Assembly: GCA_035388585.1 (NCBI GenBank)
Contig: DAOOQE010000010.1
Coordinates: 1 to 42,802 of the forward strand
DNA length: 42,802 nt
Source: CAG-492 sp035388585
GTDB lineage: Bacteria; Bacillota; Clostridia; TANB77; CAG-508
Direction: 5' to 3'
How positions within the stretch are numbered: the stretch's first letter is position 1; the number at the start of each line of letters is the position of its first letter. The position numbers and the translations under genes are program-made. Positions 17,928-26,267 of the stretch are shown here, in pieces. The notes under the pieces are model-generated. The model did not search any database and had not been told where the DNA came from. It saw only the letters and a program-made list of their open reading frames with translations.

Positions 17928-19058
17928 TTAATAGATATTCTTTTTCCAGGTTCTAGCATTTATTATGTTATAATAACTTTGAATTATTTTAACTATTTTT
18001 TCAGATACATTTAGATCTCTGTAATCTTTTACAGGATTTACTTTGTTAGGTTCAAATGAATTAACAGCTAACTCTATAGAATTGATCATGTCTTTTGGAT
18101 TAATTCCTCCAAGTACTATACTACCAGCATCTAATGCCTCAGGTCTCTCTGTGCTTGTTCTTAATGAAACTCCTGGAAAATTTAATATTGCTGATTCCTC
18201 CGGAATTGTACCACTATCAGATAATACACAAAATGCATTTTTTTGTAACTTTACATAATCCAAAAATCCTAAAGGTTCTAGATTTTTAATCAATGAATTA
18301 AATTTTACATTTTTTTCTTTTATCTTTTTAGCAGTTCTAGGATGCGTTGAAAAAATAATTGGTTTTCCGTATTTTTCTGCAACTGCATTTAAACTTTCAA
18401 CTAAACTTTCAAAATTTCTATCCAAATCAATATTTTCTTCTCTATGTGCACTTACAACAAAATACTCTTTTTCTGATAAATTTAGTTTTTTAACTATATC
18501 GGATTTATTAATATTTTCTATATTTTTATATAGTACTTCCGCCATTGGAGAACCTGTAACATAAAGGAAATCATTTTTTATTCCTTCATTAATTAAATAT
18601 CTTCTTGCATTTTCTGTATACGCAAGGTTAACATCACTTATATGATCAACAACCCTTCTGTTAATTTCTTCAGGTACATTAAAATCAAAGCATCTATTAC
18701 CAGCTTCCATATGAAAAATAGGTACTTTAAGCCTTTTTGCTGAGTATGCCGATAAACAACTATTTGTATCCCCTAAAACTAAAAGTGCATCTGGTTTAAC
18801 TTTTGAAATCACATCATATGTTTTTGATATTATATTTCCTACTGTTTCTGCTACTGTTTTTCCAGGTGTGTCAAGGAAATAATCTGGACTTCTTAATCCG
18901 AATTCTTCAAAGAAAACTTGGTTTAATGTATAATCATAATTTTGTCCTGTATGCACTAAGGTAAGTTTAAAATATTTATCAATAGCTTTTATTACTTCAG
19001 CTAATCTTATTATCTCTGGTCTTGTTCCTACAACAACCATAACTTTTAATTTTTCCAT
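17928..19058 (-). CDS. UDP-N-acetylglucosamine 2-epimerase family enzyme (FnlC/CapG-type)
   Basis: A 376-residue non-hydrolysing 2-epimerase. It has VVGTRPEIIRLAEVI at the N-terminus, VHTGQNYDYTLNQVFFEEF, LGDTNSCLSA, FHMEAGNRCFDFNVPEEINRR and SDSGTIPEE. Placed directly after CapE- and CapF-type genes, it most likely performs the last step to UDP-N-acetyl-L-fucosamine by epimerising C2 of the 6-deoxy-talose intermediate, rather than making UDP-ManNAc. The long GNRCFDFNVPEEINRR form is the one I associate with FnlC/CapG. The ATG overlaps the capF stop (TAATG), with AAAGGAGAG upstream. Confidence 0.88.
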   Translation of the reverse strand: MEKLKVMVVVGTRPEIIRLAEVIKAIDKYFKLTLVHTGQNYDYTLNQVFFEEFGLRSPDYFLDTPGKTVAETVGNIISKTYDVISKVKPDALLVLGDTNSCLSAYSAKRLKVPIFHMEAGNRCFDFNVPEEINRRVVDHISDVNLAYTENARRYLINEGIKNDFLYVTGSPMAEVLYKNIENINKSDIVKKLNLSEKEYFVVSAHREENIDLDRNFESLVESLNAVAEKYGKPIIFSTHPRTAKKIKEKNVKFNSLIKNLEPLGFLDYVKLQKNAFCVLSDSGTIPEESAILNFPGVSLRTSTERPEALDAGSIVLGGINPKDMINSIELAVNSFEPNKVNPVKDYRDLNVSEKIVKIIQSYYNIINARTWKKNIY

Positions 19059-20203
19059 TAATTCTCTCCTTTAATAATGTTTATGTTATTATTAGATACC
19101 TCTTTAAAAATTGTATCTGGTTTTTGCTGATTAAATAATTCATTACCCCAAATCAACAAAATCATTTCTTCATTTCCAGTATTTTCTATACTATGAGTAT
19201 ATCCAACAGGAATTGTAACCTCTTTTATTTCTTTATCATTAACATTAATTTCATAACTTTCCCCATTGATTATATGAGTAAATATAATTCTAGCACTTCC
19301 TTTAATAACAATAAATCTTTCCATCTTTGTATGATGATAATGATTTCCTCTTATTATTCCTGGTTTTGATATAGAAACACTAAATTGACCGCATTTATTG
19401 GTTTTAATTACTTCAGTAAACATTCCTCTATTATCTTCATGTTTTTCTAGATCTACAATAAGATCCTTAATAGGAACATAACTTATGTATGTAGCATACA
19501 TTTTTTTAATGAATTCATCACCAGTATTTGGGACATATAATGAAGAAGTATCTTTTTTAAATGATTCTATTAAATTGGCCAACTCACCAAGTTTAATTTC
19601 ATATTTGGGCTCTATATAACAATAATTTCCTATTTTCTTATTTGGATTACCTGTTTCAATTATATTAATAAATTCTTCTACTATATCATCTATATATACT
19701 AATTCAAGGTTTAAATTAGTATCATTTACAGAAATTTCTAAACCATTAGCTATATTATTACAAAATGTTGCTACTACAGAATTGTAATTTGGTCTACACC
19801 ATTTTCCAAAAACATTATGCAATCTATATATGTATGTAGGATTAGATTTTGAATATTCTATTAAAATATCCTCGGCCTGTTTTTTGCTTTTACCATAATC
19901 ATTATCTTTTACTGCTTGAATACTTGATGATATAATAATAGGAATTGATAGACCCCTACGTAAAATTAAATCTATTAGATTTTTTGTTAAATCGGTGTTT
20001 CCCTTGTAAAATTCTGATTTGTCTTTAGGTCTATTTATTCCTGCTAAATGTATTATAAAATCAATAGACTCTATATTTTCTTCTATTTTAGTAAAAGAAT
20101 CCTCTTTATCAAAAGAAACTATTTCCACGCCATCCTTAATATTTAATTGTGCAATAATATTTTTTCCAATAAACCCATTTGAGCCCGTTACCAATATTTT
20201 CAT
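19058..20203 (-). CDS. CapF/FnlB-type bifunctional reductase (UDP-L-FucNAc pathway)
   Basis: A 381-residue fusion. Residues 1-250 form an NAD(P)-binding SDR domain (VTGSNGFIGKNI, FIIHLAGINRP, YGKSKKQAED as YxxxK). Residues about 255-375 form a cupin (GNHYHHTKMERFIVIKGSARI with metal-binding His, then IPVGYTHSIENTG). This is the CapF layout: the cupin epimerises the CapE product and the SDR domain reduces it to UDP-N-acetyl-L-6-deoxytalosamine. It lies between capE and the 2-epimerase, in the order of the pathway. GAAGGAGAT precedes the ATG. Confidence 0.92.
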   Translation of the reverse strand: MKILVTGSNGFIGKNIIAQLNIKDGVEIVSFDKEDSFTKIEENIESIDFIIHLAGINRPKDKSEFYKGNTDLTKNLIDLILRRGLSIPIIISSSIQAVKDNDYGKSKKQAEDILIEYSKSNPTYIYRLHNVFGKWCRPNYNSVVATFCNNIANGLEISVNDTNLNLELVYIDDIVEEFINIIETGNPNKKIGNYCYIEPKYEIKLGELANLIESFKKDTSSLYVPNTGDEFIKKMYATYISYVPIKDLIVDLEKHEDNRGMFTEVIKTNKCGQFSVSISKPGIIRGNHYHHTKMERFIVIKGSARIIFTHIINGESYEINVNDKEIKEVTIPVGYTHSIENTGNEEMILLIWGNELFNQQKPDTIFKEVSNNNINIIKGEN

Positions 20204-20214
20204 TTTATCTCCTT

Positions 20215-21210
20215 CTATTTAAATAAATCTAATTTTAACAACAATTTTTTCATTCCTTCTACATCTAATCTTTCAGTATTATGAGAATTGTACTCCTCAA
20301 TTAAATCCAATTTTTTGTTTCCTTTTGATTCATATCTCGCATAATTTAAATCCCTATTATCCGAAGGGATTCTATAATACTCTCCTAAATCTTCTGCACA
20401 TATCATCTCTTCTTTAGTTACAAGGACCTCATATAGTTTTTCTCCATGTCTTGTTCCAATATTTTTTATCTTAACATCACTATTCATTAATTCCTTTACA
20501 GATTCTGCTAAAACTTCAATTGTCGCTGCTGGAGCTTTTTGTACAAATAAATCTCCTTGGTTACCATTTTTAAAAGCATATATTACTAATTCCACCGCAT
20601 CTTGTAATGTCATCATAAACCTTGTCATTTCTGGATTAGTAATTGTAAGAGATTCGCCATTATTTATTTGATCTATAAATAACGGAATAACAGAACCTCT
20701 TGATGCCATAACATTTCCATATCGTGTACGACAAATTACTGTTGAACCTTGTGGTAAATTTCTACCTTTAGATACAGCGACCTTTTCCATTAAAGCCTTA
20801 CTCATTCCCATTGCATTAATCGGATATGCTGCTTTATCTGTACTTAAAACTATTACCTTTTTCACGTTTTTATTAATTGCTGCCTCTAATACATTATTTG
20901 TTCCTAATACATTTGTTTGAACTGCTTGCATTGGAAAAAATTCGCATGATGGAACTTGCTTTAATGCTGCTGCGTGAAAAACGAAATCAACTCCATCCAT
21001 TGCATCTAATATACTGTTATAATCTCTAACATCTCCAATATAGAATTTTAGTTTTGGACTATTATATTTTTTTCTCATATCATCTTGTTTTTTTTCATCT
21101 CGAGAAAATATTCTAATTTCTTTTAAATCTGAATTTAAAAAACCATCTAATACTGCATTTCCAAATGAGCCTGTCCCCCCAGTGATTAGTAAAACTTTTT
21201 CTTTAAACAT
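20215..21210 (-). CDS. UDP-N-acetylglucosamine 4,6-dehydratase (inverting; CapE/FnlA-type)
   Basis: A 331-residue extended SDR that converts UDP-GlcNAc to the 4-keto-6-deoxy-L-arabino sugar, first step to UDP-L-FucNAc. It has LITGGTGSFGNAV for NAD binding, GDVRDYNSI, FHAAALKQVPSCEFFP and STDKAAYPINAMGMSKALMEK. In the last motif Met holds the position of the usual catalytic Tyr (MxxxK), a variation I recall for CapE-type enzymes. Length is normal for CapE/FnlA. AGGAAGG precedes the ATG. The three-gene order capE-capF-2-epimerase makes the pathway assignment strong. Confidence 0.92.
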   Translation of the reverse strand: MFKEKVLLITGGTGSFGNAVLDGFLNSDLKEIRIFSRDEKKQDDMRKKYNSPKLKFYIGDVRDYNSILDAMDGVDFVFHAAALKQVPSCEFFPMQAVQTNVLGTNNVLEAAINKNVKKVIVLSTDKAAYPINAMGMSKALMEKVAVSKGRNLPQGSTVICRTRYGNVMASRGSVIPLFIDQINNGESLTITNPEMTRFMMTLQDAVELVIYAFKNGNQGDLFVQKAPAATIEVLAESVKELMNSDVKIKNIGTRHGEKLYEVLVTKEEMICAEDLGEYYRIPSDNRDLNYARYESKGNKKLDLIEEYNSHNTERLDVEGMKKLLLKLDLFK

Positions 21211-21232
21211 TTTTTAATACCTTCCTTCCTCT

Positions 21233-22006
21233 TTATAATTCCTCTGCAAAACCCTTTTGCAATACATTAAATAATAAATAACCTACTATACACATTATTA
21301 TCGTAATTCCTAATAAAATTAATAAACCAACAACGTCGGGCGCTGTTTGATAATAAAATATATCTCTGTATGCCGTTATAATATGTGCCATTGGATTTAA
21401 ATTTATAATATTTTGCATATTCTCTGGAATAGTTTCTTTTGCGTACACAATAGGTGTTGCATAAAATAATAACTGTAAAGCTACACCAATTAAATGTTCT
21501 AAATCTCTAAGGTAAACAGTAACAGAAGAAACTATAAAAGATATTGCTAAAAGCAATAAAAACTGAACCAGTGCAATTAACGGATAAAATATTATATATT
21601 GAGTTATTCCCATTCCTGATACAAATAAAAAAATCAGAATAATTATAGTTGAAATAAAGAAATTTACACAACCACTTGTTACAACTGAAAGTGGAACAAT
21701 TACCCTTGGGAAATAAACTTTCTTAATTATGTTTGAATTCGAAATAATCGAAGACATTGATTGAACTATAGCTGTAGTAAAATAAGTCCATGGAATTAAG
21801 GCAACACATAGAAATATTACATAATCTTTTTGAGTATTCTTTAAAATTATAGGAAATATAATTGCATATACAGCAATTTGTAAAAGTGGGTTTAGAAAAG
21901 ACCACAATATTCCTAAAAAAGATTGTTTATATTTTCCTCTTATTTCTTTTTTTACATTAGTTTTAAGTAATTCTCTATATTCATATATACTTTTAAATAC
22001 ATTCAT
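21233..22006 (-). CDS. Polysaccharide ABC transporter permease (Wzm/TagG-type)
   Basis: A 257-residue ABC-2 permease with six membrane helices. It starts with a cytoplasmic amphipathic stretch (IYEYRELLKTNVKKEIRGKYKQS) and the family-typical FLGILWSFLNPLLQ. LNPMAHIITAYRDIFYYQ near residue 210 is another hallmark of Wzm/TagG/RgpC proteins. It pairs with the ATPase gene 14 bp upstream to export undecaprenyl-PP-linked glycan across the membrane. GGAGG precedes the ATG. Confidence 0.93.
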   Translation of the reverse strand: MNVFKSIYEYRELLKTNVKKEIRGKYKQSFLGILWSFLNPLLQIAVYAIIFPIILKNTQKDYVIFLCVALIPWTYFTTAIVQSMSSIISNSNIIKKVYFPRVIVPLSVVTSGCVNFFISTIIILIFLFVSGMGITQYIIFYPLIALVQFLLLLAISFIVSSVTVYLRDLEHLIGVALQLLFYATPIVYAKETIPENMQNIINLNPMAHIITAYRDIFYYQTAPDVVGLLILLGITIIMCIVGYLLFNVLQKGFAEEL

Positions 22007-22020
22007 TCGTTTTCCTCCAA

Positions 22021-22761
22021 TTATACTGTTATCTTTTTATATTCATTAACAACATCTTTTACATTTCCATCCATTCTAATAATTCCATTATCCAACCAAA
22101 CAGCTCTTGAACAAAATTGTTCTACTTGACCTAAACTGTGAGTTACAAAAACAATTGTTTTACCATATGATTTCAACTCTTCTAATTTATCAAAACATTT
22201 TTGTTGAAAATGTTGATCTCCTACTGATAAAATTTCATCTATTAATAGAATGTCAGCGTCAACATTAATAGCTACGGAAAATGCCAACCTCATATACATT
22301 CCTGAAGAATAAGTTCTAACTGGATTATCAATAAATTCACTTAATTCTGAAAACTCAATTATTGAACTAATTCTGCTTTCTATTTCTTTTCTTGTTAAAC
22401 CAAATATCGATGCATTAAAATAAATATTTTCTCTCCCTGAAAAATCAGCATGAAATCCAGCACCTAGTTCCAATAAAGATGTTACCTTACCTTTAACACT
22501 TATACTCCCCTTATTAGGATATATTATTTTAGTCATAAGCTTTAATAACGTTGATTTTCCACTACCATTAGTTCCTATTAATCCAACTACTTCTCCTTTT
22601 TTTATATATATCGAAATATTATCTAAAACTTTTCTAATCTCTTTTTTACCTCTTTTCCAGAATAACAATTTTTCTTTTAAGGTATTTGTTTTATCATAAA
22701 AAACATTGAATGTTTTTACTACATCTTTAACTTCAATAACATTTTGTTCTGTTTTTTGCAT
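22021..22761 (-). CDS. Polysaccharide ABC transporter ATPase (Wzt/TagH-type)
   Basis: A 246-residue ABC ATPase with Walker A GTNGSGKST, the LGAGFHADFSGRENIYFNA segment typical of the Wzt/TagH class, signature YSSGMYMRLAFS, Walker B DILLIDEIL and switch FVTHS. It ends right after the nucleotide-binding domain, so it lacks the C-terminal carbohydrate-recognition domain found in some Wzt proteins. The glycan is therefore probably exported without an end-cap check, as for TagH or RgpD. The ATG has no ribosome site at normal distance; an AAAGGAGA lies 30 nt upstream with a 6-bp hairpin between. An in-frame TAA just upstream rules out a longer start. Confidence 0.93.
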   Translation of the reverse strand: MQKTEQNVIEVKDVVKTFNVFYDKTNTLKEKLLFWKRGKKEIRKVLDNISIYIKKGEVVGLIGTNGSGKSTLLKLMTKIIYPNKGSISVKGKVTSLLELGAGFHADFSGRENIYFNASIFGLTRKEIESRISSIIEFSELSEFIDNPVRTYSSGMYMRLAFSVAINVDADILLIDEILSVGDQHFQQKCFDKLEELKSYGKTIVFVTHSLGQVEQFCSRAVWLDNGIIRMDGNVKDVVNEYKKITV

Positions 22762-22770
22762 TTTTATTTC

Positions 22771-22799
22771 GTATAGATACTACACCTATACTCTCCTTT
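22771..22799 (-). promoter_or_regulatory. Ribosome site with intervening hairpin before wzt
   Basis: On the minus strand AAAGGAGA (22799-22792) is followed by GTATAG (22791-22786), a 9-nt loop and CTATAC (22776-22771), then 9 nt to the ATG at 22761. Unfolded spacing is 30 nt, too long for normal initiation; folding of the hairpin would bring it to about 9 nt. The structure is seen in sequence, its use is inferred. Confidence 0.5.
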
Positions 22800-22810
22800 C
22801 CGTTTTTTTT

Positions 22811-22838
22811 ATTATATCATTTATTGGAAAATTGTCAA
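22811..22838 (-). promoter_or_regulatory. Consensus sigma-A promoter for the wzt-wzm operon
   Basis: Perfect -35 TTGACA (22838-22833) and perfect -10 TATAAT (22816-22811) with a 16-bp spacer, minus strand. It begins 10 bp after the stop of the upstream GT2 gene. The predicted start of RNA lies at about 22804, inside or just after a run of eight A, leaving a leader of only about 43 nt. Confidence 0.9.
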
Positions 22839-22847
22839 TTACTATAC

Positions 22848-23735
22848 CTAATCAAATTTATGAGATATCTTAATTTTTATAATTCCGAAAAACAATAATA
22901 TAATATATAAAAATTTATTTTTGTATTCTTTAATTCTTTTTATATTATATGTTTTAGTTAAATAACTAAATAATATATAATGTTTTATTGCATACATTCT
23001 CTTACAAAATAATACATTTTTCATTTCTCTACCTAAAATTTCTGCAAAATATTCATAGTATCCATATGGATTTTTTAAAAAAAATTTATCTATATTTTTT
23101 GTATAACCATCATTTTGATACTCACATATCATTATAGGTTTATTTATACATTTTATGAAATAATTTTTGTCCATTTCATGATATAGTCTTCCCTCTGTAA
23201 TAAATTTTTCATTTTTTTCTAACTTATGTTTATATTTTTTCCTTATCGAAGAAAAAAACACTAATGCTTTTTCCCCATCCTCTTCCTGTTTAAAATACAG
23301 ATCAAAAATTGTGGTTTTATCAATTCTCGTATTTTTACCAATATTATTATTATTTTGGTCAAGTTTTAAAAAGCACATCGCATATAAATCATTACTGCTT
23401 TTACATTTATCATATTCTTCCTTTATTATTTTAAAAGCATCCTTCATAAAAAAATCATCCGAATCACATTCCACAATTAAATCACCATCAGATCGTTCGA
23501 CTAATTTATTTATAGCTATCATTTTGCCTCTATTATCTTGATAAAAATACTTAATTTCAAAATTCACTGTATTACTAAACTTACTTACGATTTGATAAGT
23601 ATTATCTGTAGAACCATCGTCCATAATAATCCATTCAAAAAAGACATCATTTATAAGATTCTCAACAATACTATTATATAACTTTGTTAAATATTCGCCT
23701 CTATTATATGTCGAAGTCAATATTGATAATTTCAT
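22848..23735 (-). CDS. Family 2 glycosyltransferase
   Basis: A 295-residue GT2 enzyme: KLSILTSTYNRGEYLTKLYNS, WIIMDDGSTDNT, YQDNRGKMIAINKLV and VECDSDDFF near residue 92. A hydrophobic stretch near the C-terminus (FLYIILLFFGIIKI) may anchor it to the membrane. The start at 23735 is favoured because AGGTG sits 7 nt upstream; a GTG three codons earlier overlaps that site. The gene begins 1 nt after the stop of the GT4 gene and is the last gene before the internal promoter at 22811-22838. Donor unknown. Confidence 0.9.
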   Translation of the reverse strand: MKLSILTSTYNRGEYLTKLYNSIVENLINDVFFEWIIMDDGSTDNTYQIVSKFSNTVNFEIKYFYQDNRGKMIAINKLVERSDGDLIVECDSDDFFMKDAFKIIKEEYDKCKSSNDLYAMCFLKLDQNNNNIGKNTRIDKTTIFDLYFKQEEDGEKALVFFSSIRKKYKHKLEKNEKFITEGRLYHEMDKNYFIKCINKPIMICEYQNDGYTKNIDKFFLKNPYGYYEYFAEILGREMKNVLFCKRMYAIKHYILFSYLTKTYNIKRIKEYKNKFLYIILLFFGIIKIKISHKFD

Positions 23736-23736
23736 A

Positions 23737-24858
23737 TCAATCACCTACTAATTCTTTAAATTTTTTTATAATTATTCCATTTATACTTTTATATATTTGT
23801 GTATCATTAATTGTTTGCTTTTTTATAATCTCTATTAAACTTTTGTATATAGATTCTTCATTATTTTCTGTAATAACAGCTTTATTATATCCTTTTACTG
23901 CTTCTTTGGCGGCTGTATTCGTAACAATTATTTGCTTATTAAGTATTTTTGCCTCTTCTACTACCATACCATATCCTTCAGAATAAGATAATAAACAAAA
24001 ACAATCAGCCTGTTTTATATATGTATAAGGATTAGTTTTCTTACCTAATAAAATAAATGTTTCTTGAATGTTCTCTTTATCAATTTGTTCTTGCAATTTA
24101 TCTTTAATAGGACCGTCGCCTATTACGAATACTTTGTTTTTATAATTATTTTCGATTAACCTTTTATGAATTCTAATAAATCTATCTATACCCTTCTGTT
24201 CAACAAGTCTTGCAACTGTAATAAAATTTGTTTGTTTTGAATCAAATATTTTATTGTGATTAGCTACAGATAAATTAAGAATTCTTTTTTCATCAATATA
24301 ATTTTCTATAATAGTGTATTTGTCAAGATTCAATTCGAAAAAATTAATAAACTTCTCCTTGCTATCATTGCTTACAAATACGATTTTTTTATATTTTTTA
24401 TATACTCTTTTCCCAGAAATCTTTTTGAACAAGTTTTTTATACCTTTTCCAAATGCGGTAGAAATATCTGTATGAACCCAAGCATACTTATTTTTATTAC
24501 TACTTATACCAAAAAGTCTTGTAATAGGCCCTTCCAAAAATGCTATCTCTATATCGAATCTATTCTTAATGTATTGACAATAAATTTTGTTTTTTCTTAA
24601 TAAAATATCTAATGATGTTTTAATTCTTTGAATTCTATTTAACTCGTTGTAATTCTCTGTGTATAAATGTAACAACTTTATTTTTTTGTCTAATTGCTCT
24701 TCTAACTCTCCTTTTGAATATAATGTAAAAATAGTAATATCATATTCTATGCATAATCTGTTAGCTAAATCAACCAGAACTCTCTCTGCTCCACCTATTG
24801 TTAATCCTGTTATTCCAAAAATTATTTTTTTAATTTTAATCACCTCTAATTTCCGCAT
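23737..24858 (-). CDS. Family 4 glycosyltransferase
   Basis: A 373-residue GT-B enzyme. The N-terminal domain has GLTIGGAERVLVDLANRL; the C-terminal donor domain has TVARLVEQKGIDRFI, FVIGDGPIKDKLQEQI and SYSEGYGMVVEEA, the GT4 E-x7-E motif. It uses an NDP-sugar with retention of configuration. The start is uncertain: the ATG at 24858 lies within the end of the polymerase gene without a ribosome site. An AGAGGTG overlapping that gene's stop would point to an ATT codon at 24834, just before KKIIFGITG where the family homology begins. A GTG at 24843 is a further option. Confidence 0.88.
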   Translation of the reverse strand: MRKLEVIKIKKIIFGITGLTIGGAERVLVDLANRLCIEYDITIFTLYSKGELEEQLDKKIKLLHLYTENYNELNRIQRIKTSLDILLRKNKIYCQYIKNRFDIEIAFLEGPITRLFGISSNKNKYAWVHTDISTAFGKGIKNLFKKISGKRVYKKYKKIVFVSNDSKEKFINFFELNLDKYTIIENYIDEKRILNLSVANHNKIFDSKQTNFITVARLVEQKGIDRFIRIHKRLIENNYKNKVFVIGDGPIKDKLQEQIDKENIQETFILLGKKTNPYTYIKQADCFCLLSYSEGYGMVVEEAKILNKQIIVTNTAAKEAVKGYNKAVITENNEESIYKSLIEIIKKQTINDTQIYKSINGIIIKKFKELVGD

Positions 24859-26260
24859 TTTTATTCGTTAAAATTACATTCATTATTACTATTAGTAACA
24901 TTGATGATGGACTAAAAAAGGTAAAACCTGCTAATGTTGAAAATAAAAAAACCAATCCATTACCTATTAGTATCATTAAGAATTCCTCATCTATTCTTCT
25001 TTTATACTTTATCAACATTATAATAGAATATATAAAAATAACTATAACTATACCTACATATAATATTGCTCCAAAAATTCCAAAATTATAAAAGAATGCT
25101 GGCAATTCCATTTCTAATACCAATTCATTTGTGTTTATTAAATATCCATTTCCAAACAATACCATACTTATACTTTTCTGATTTTTAACAAGTGCTGTAT
25201 GATATATTAATTGTTGCATTCTTGTATCAACACTATCGATATTATATTTATTTGCATAATTATATAAATCAATTACTGACTTTTTTTGGAAACCAGTCAT
25301 AAATCCGTCTTCAAGCTGATTGTTGATTATTTTTGAATATAATATGTTCAAATCAACTGTTATATGAGACTTCATATTTGCCGTATTGCTAATATCGTTT
25401 TCACTAAAACTTTCCAGCATTTTTCTTCTTTTTAATGTATTTGATCCCATAATAACAATGATGAGAGTTATGATTAATAAGAAACCAGAAATCAGTAAAA
25501 GGTGTTTTTTGTTAATTCTATCTTTTTTAATAATCTTGCACATTATGTTAATAATTAAATAAATTGTAAGTAATAAAACAAAGCCAAATAATCCGACTCT
25601 GGTTCCAATTAAAGTCGTCAAATATATTCCATTTAATATTATTAGTAATGTCAAGAAAAATCTTTCCTTAATACTTTTACTATTTTCTATTCTACTTAAA
25701 ATAATAGTTGAAGCAAATATTAAAACAGCTCCTATACTATTTGCTGTTTCAAACCATCCTTTATATCCAATTCCTTCAATATATGAACTTGTTGATGTGC
25801 CTGTAATTATAGCTAAATAAATTGATGTTATATATACTACGTTCGCCAATATAACGCTCTTATAAAGCTTTCCAGTATTTTTTTTATAAAAAACTCTATA
25901 ATAAATTGCAAGAATAAATATAAAAAAAGAATAATTAGCAATATATCTACTTTCATCTAGCACTGTACCAAATGAACAACCCATTCTATTTTTATTATAC
26001 AGTATTAAATGAATAATTCCATAGATTAAATATACAAAAATAATAATTAATATTTTTTTCTTTTTAGTACTCTTACTAAATAAAATCATACCTATTATTA
26101 ATGGTATAACTGGTCTAAGTAACAAAGAAATAGAAATTTCATAACTAAGATACTTTCTTGAAATAAAACTTAGTATATCAAATATCGGATTAAGTAAGAC
26201 AAATAAGCAAAGTGTATTTTCTAAATTTAATTTATTATAAACAATGTTCTTCGTTTTCAT
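24836..26260 (-). CDS. O-antigen polymerase/ligase-like membrane protein (Wzy-like)
   Basis: A 474-residue protein with about ten membrane helices and a large outer loop of about 90 residues (SNTLKRRKMLESFSENDISN to QKSISMVLFGNGYL) in the second half, the layout of the Wzy/WaaL superfamily. TLIGTRVGLFGFVLLL before that loop is the part most like the Wzy_C region. It probably joins glycan repeat units, or links glycan to an acceptor, outside the membrane. No Wzx flippase gene is found beside it. AGTAGGTGAA precedes the ATG. Family-level call only. Confidence 0.8.
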   Translation of the reverse strand: MKTKNIVYNKLNLENTLCLFVLLNPIFDILSFISRKYLSYEISISLLLRPVIPLIIGMILFSKSTKKKKILIIIFVYLIYGIIHLILYNKNRMGCSFGTVLDESRYIANYSFFIFILAIYYRVFYKKNTGKLYKSVILANVVYITSIYLAIITGTSTSSYIEGIGYKGWFETANSIGAVLIFASTIILSRIENSKSIKERFFLTLLIILNGIYLTTLIGTRVGLFGFVLLLTIYLIINIMCKIIKKDRINKKHLLLISGFLLIITLIIVIMGSNTLKRRKMLESFSENDISNTANMKSHITVDLNILYSKIINNQLEDGFMTGFQKKSVIDLYNYANKYNIDSVDTRMQQLIYHTALVKNQKSISMVLFGNGYLINTNELVLEMELPAFFYNFGIFGAILYVGIVIVIFIYSIIMLIKYKRRIDEEFLMILIGNGLVFLFSTLAGFTFFSPSSMLLIVIMNVILTNKNAEIRGD

Positions 26261-26267
26261 ATTTCAC

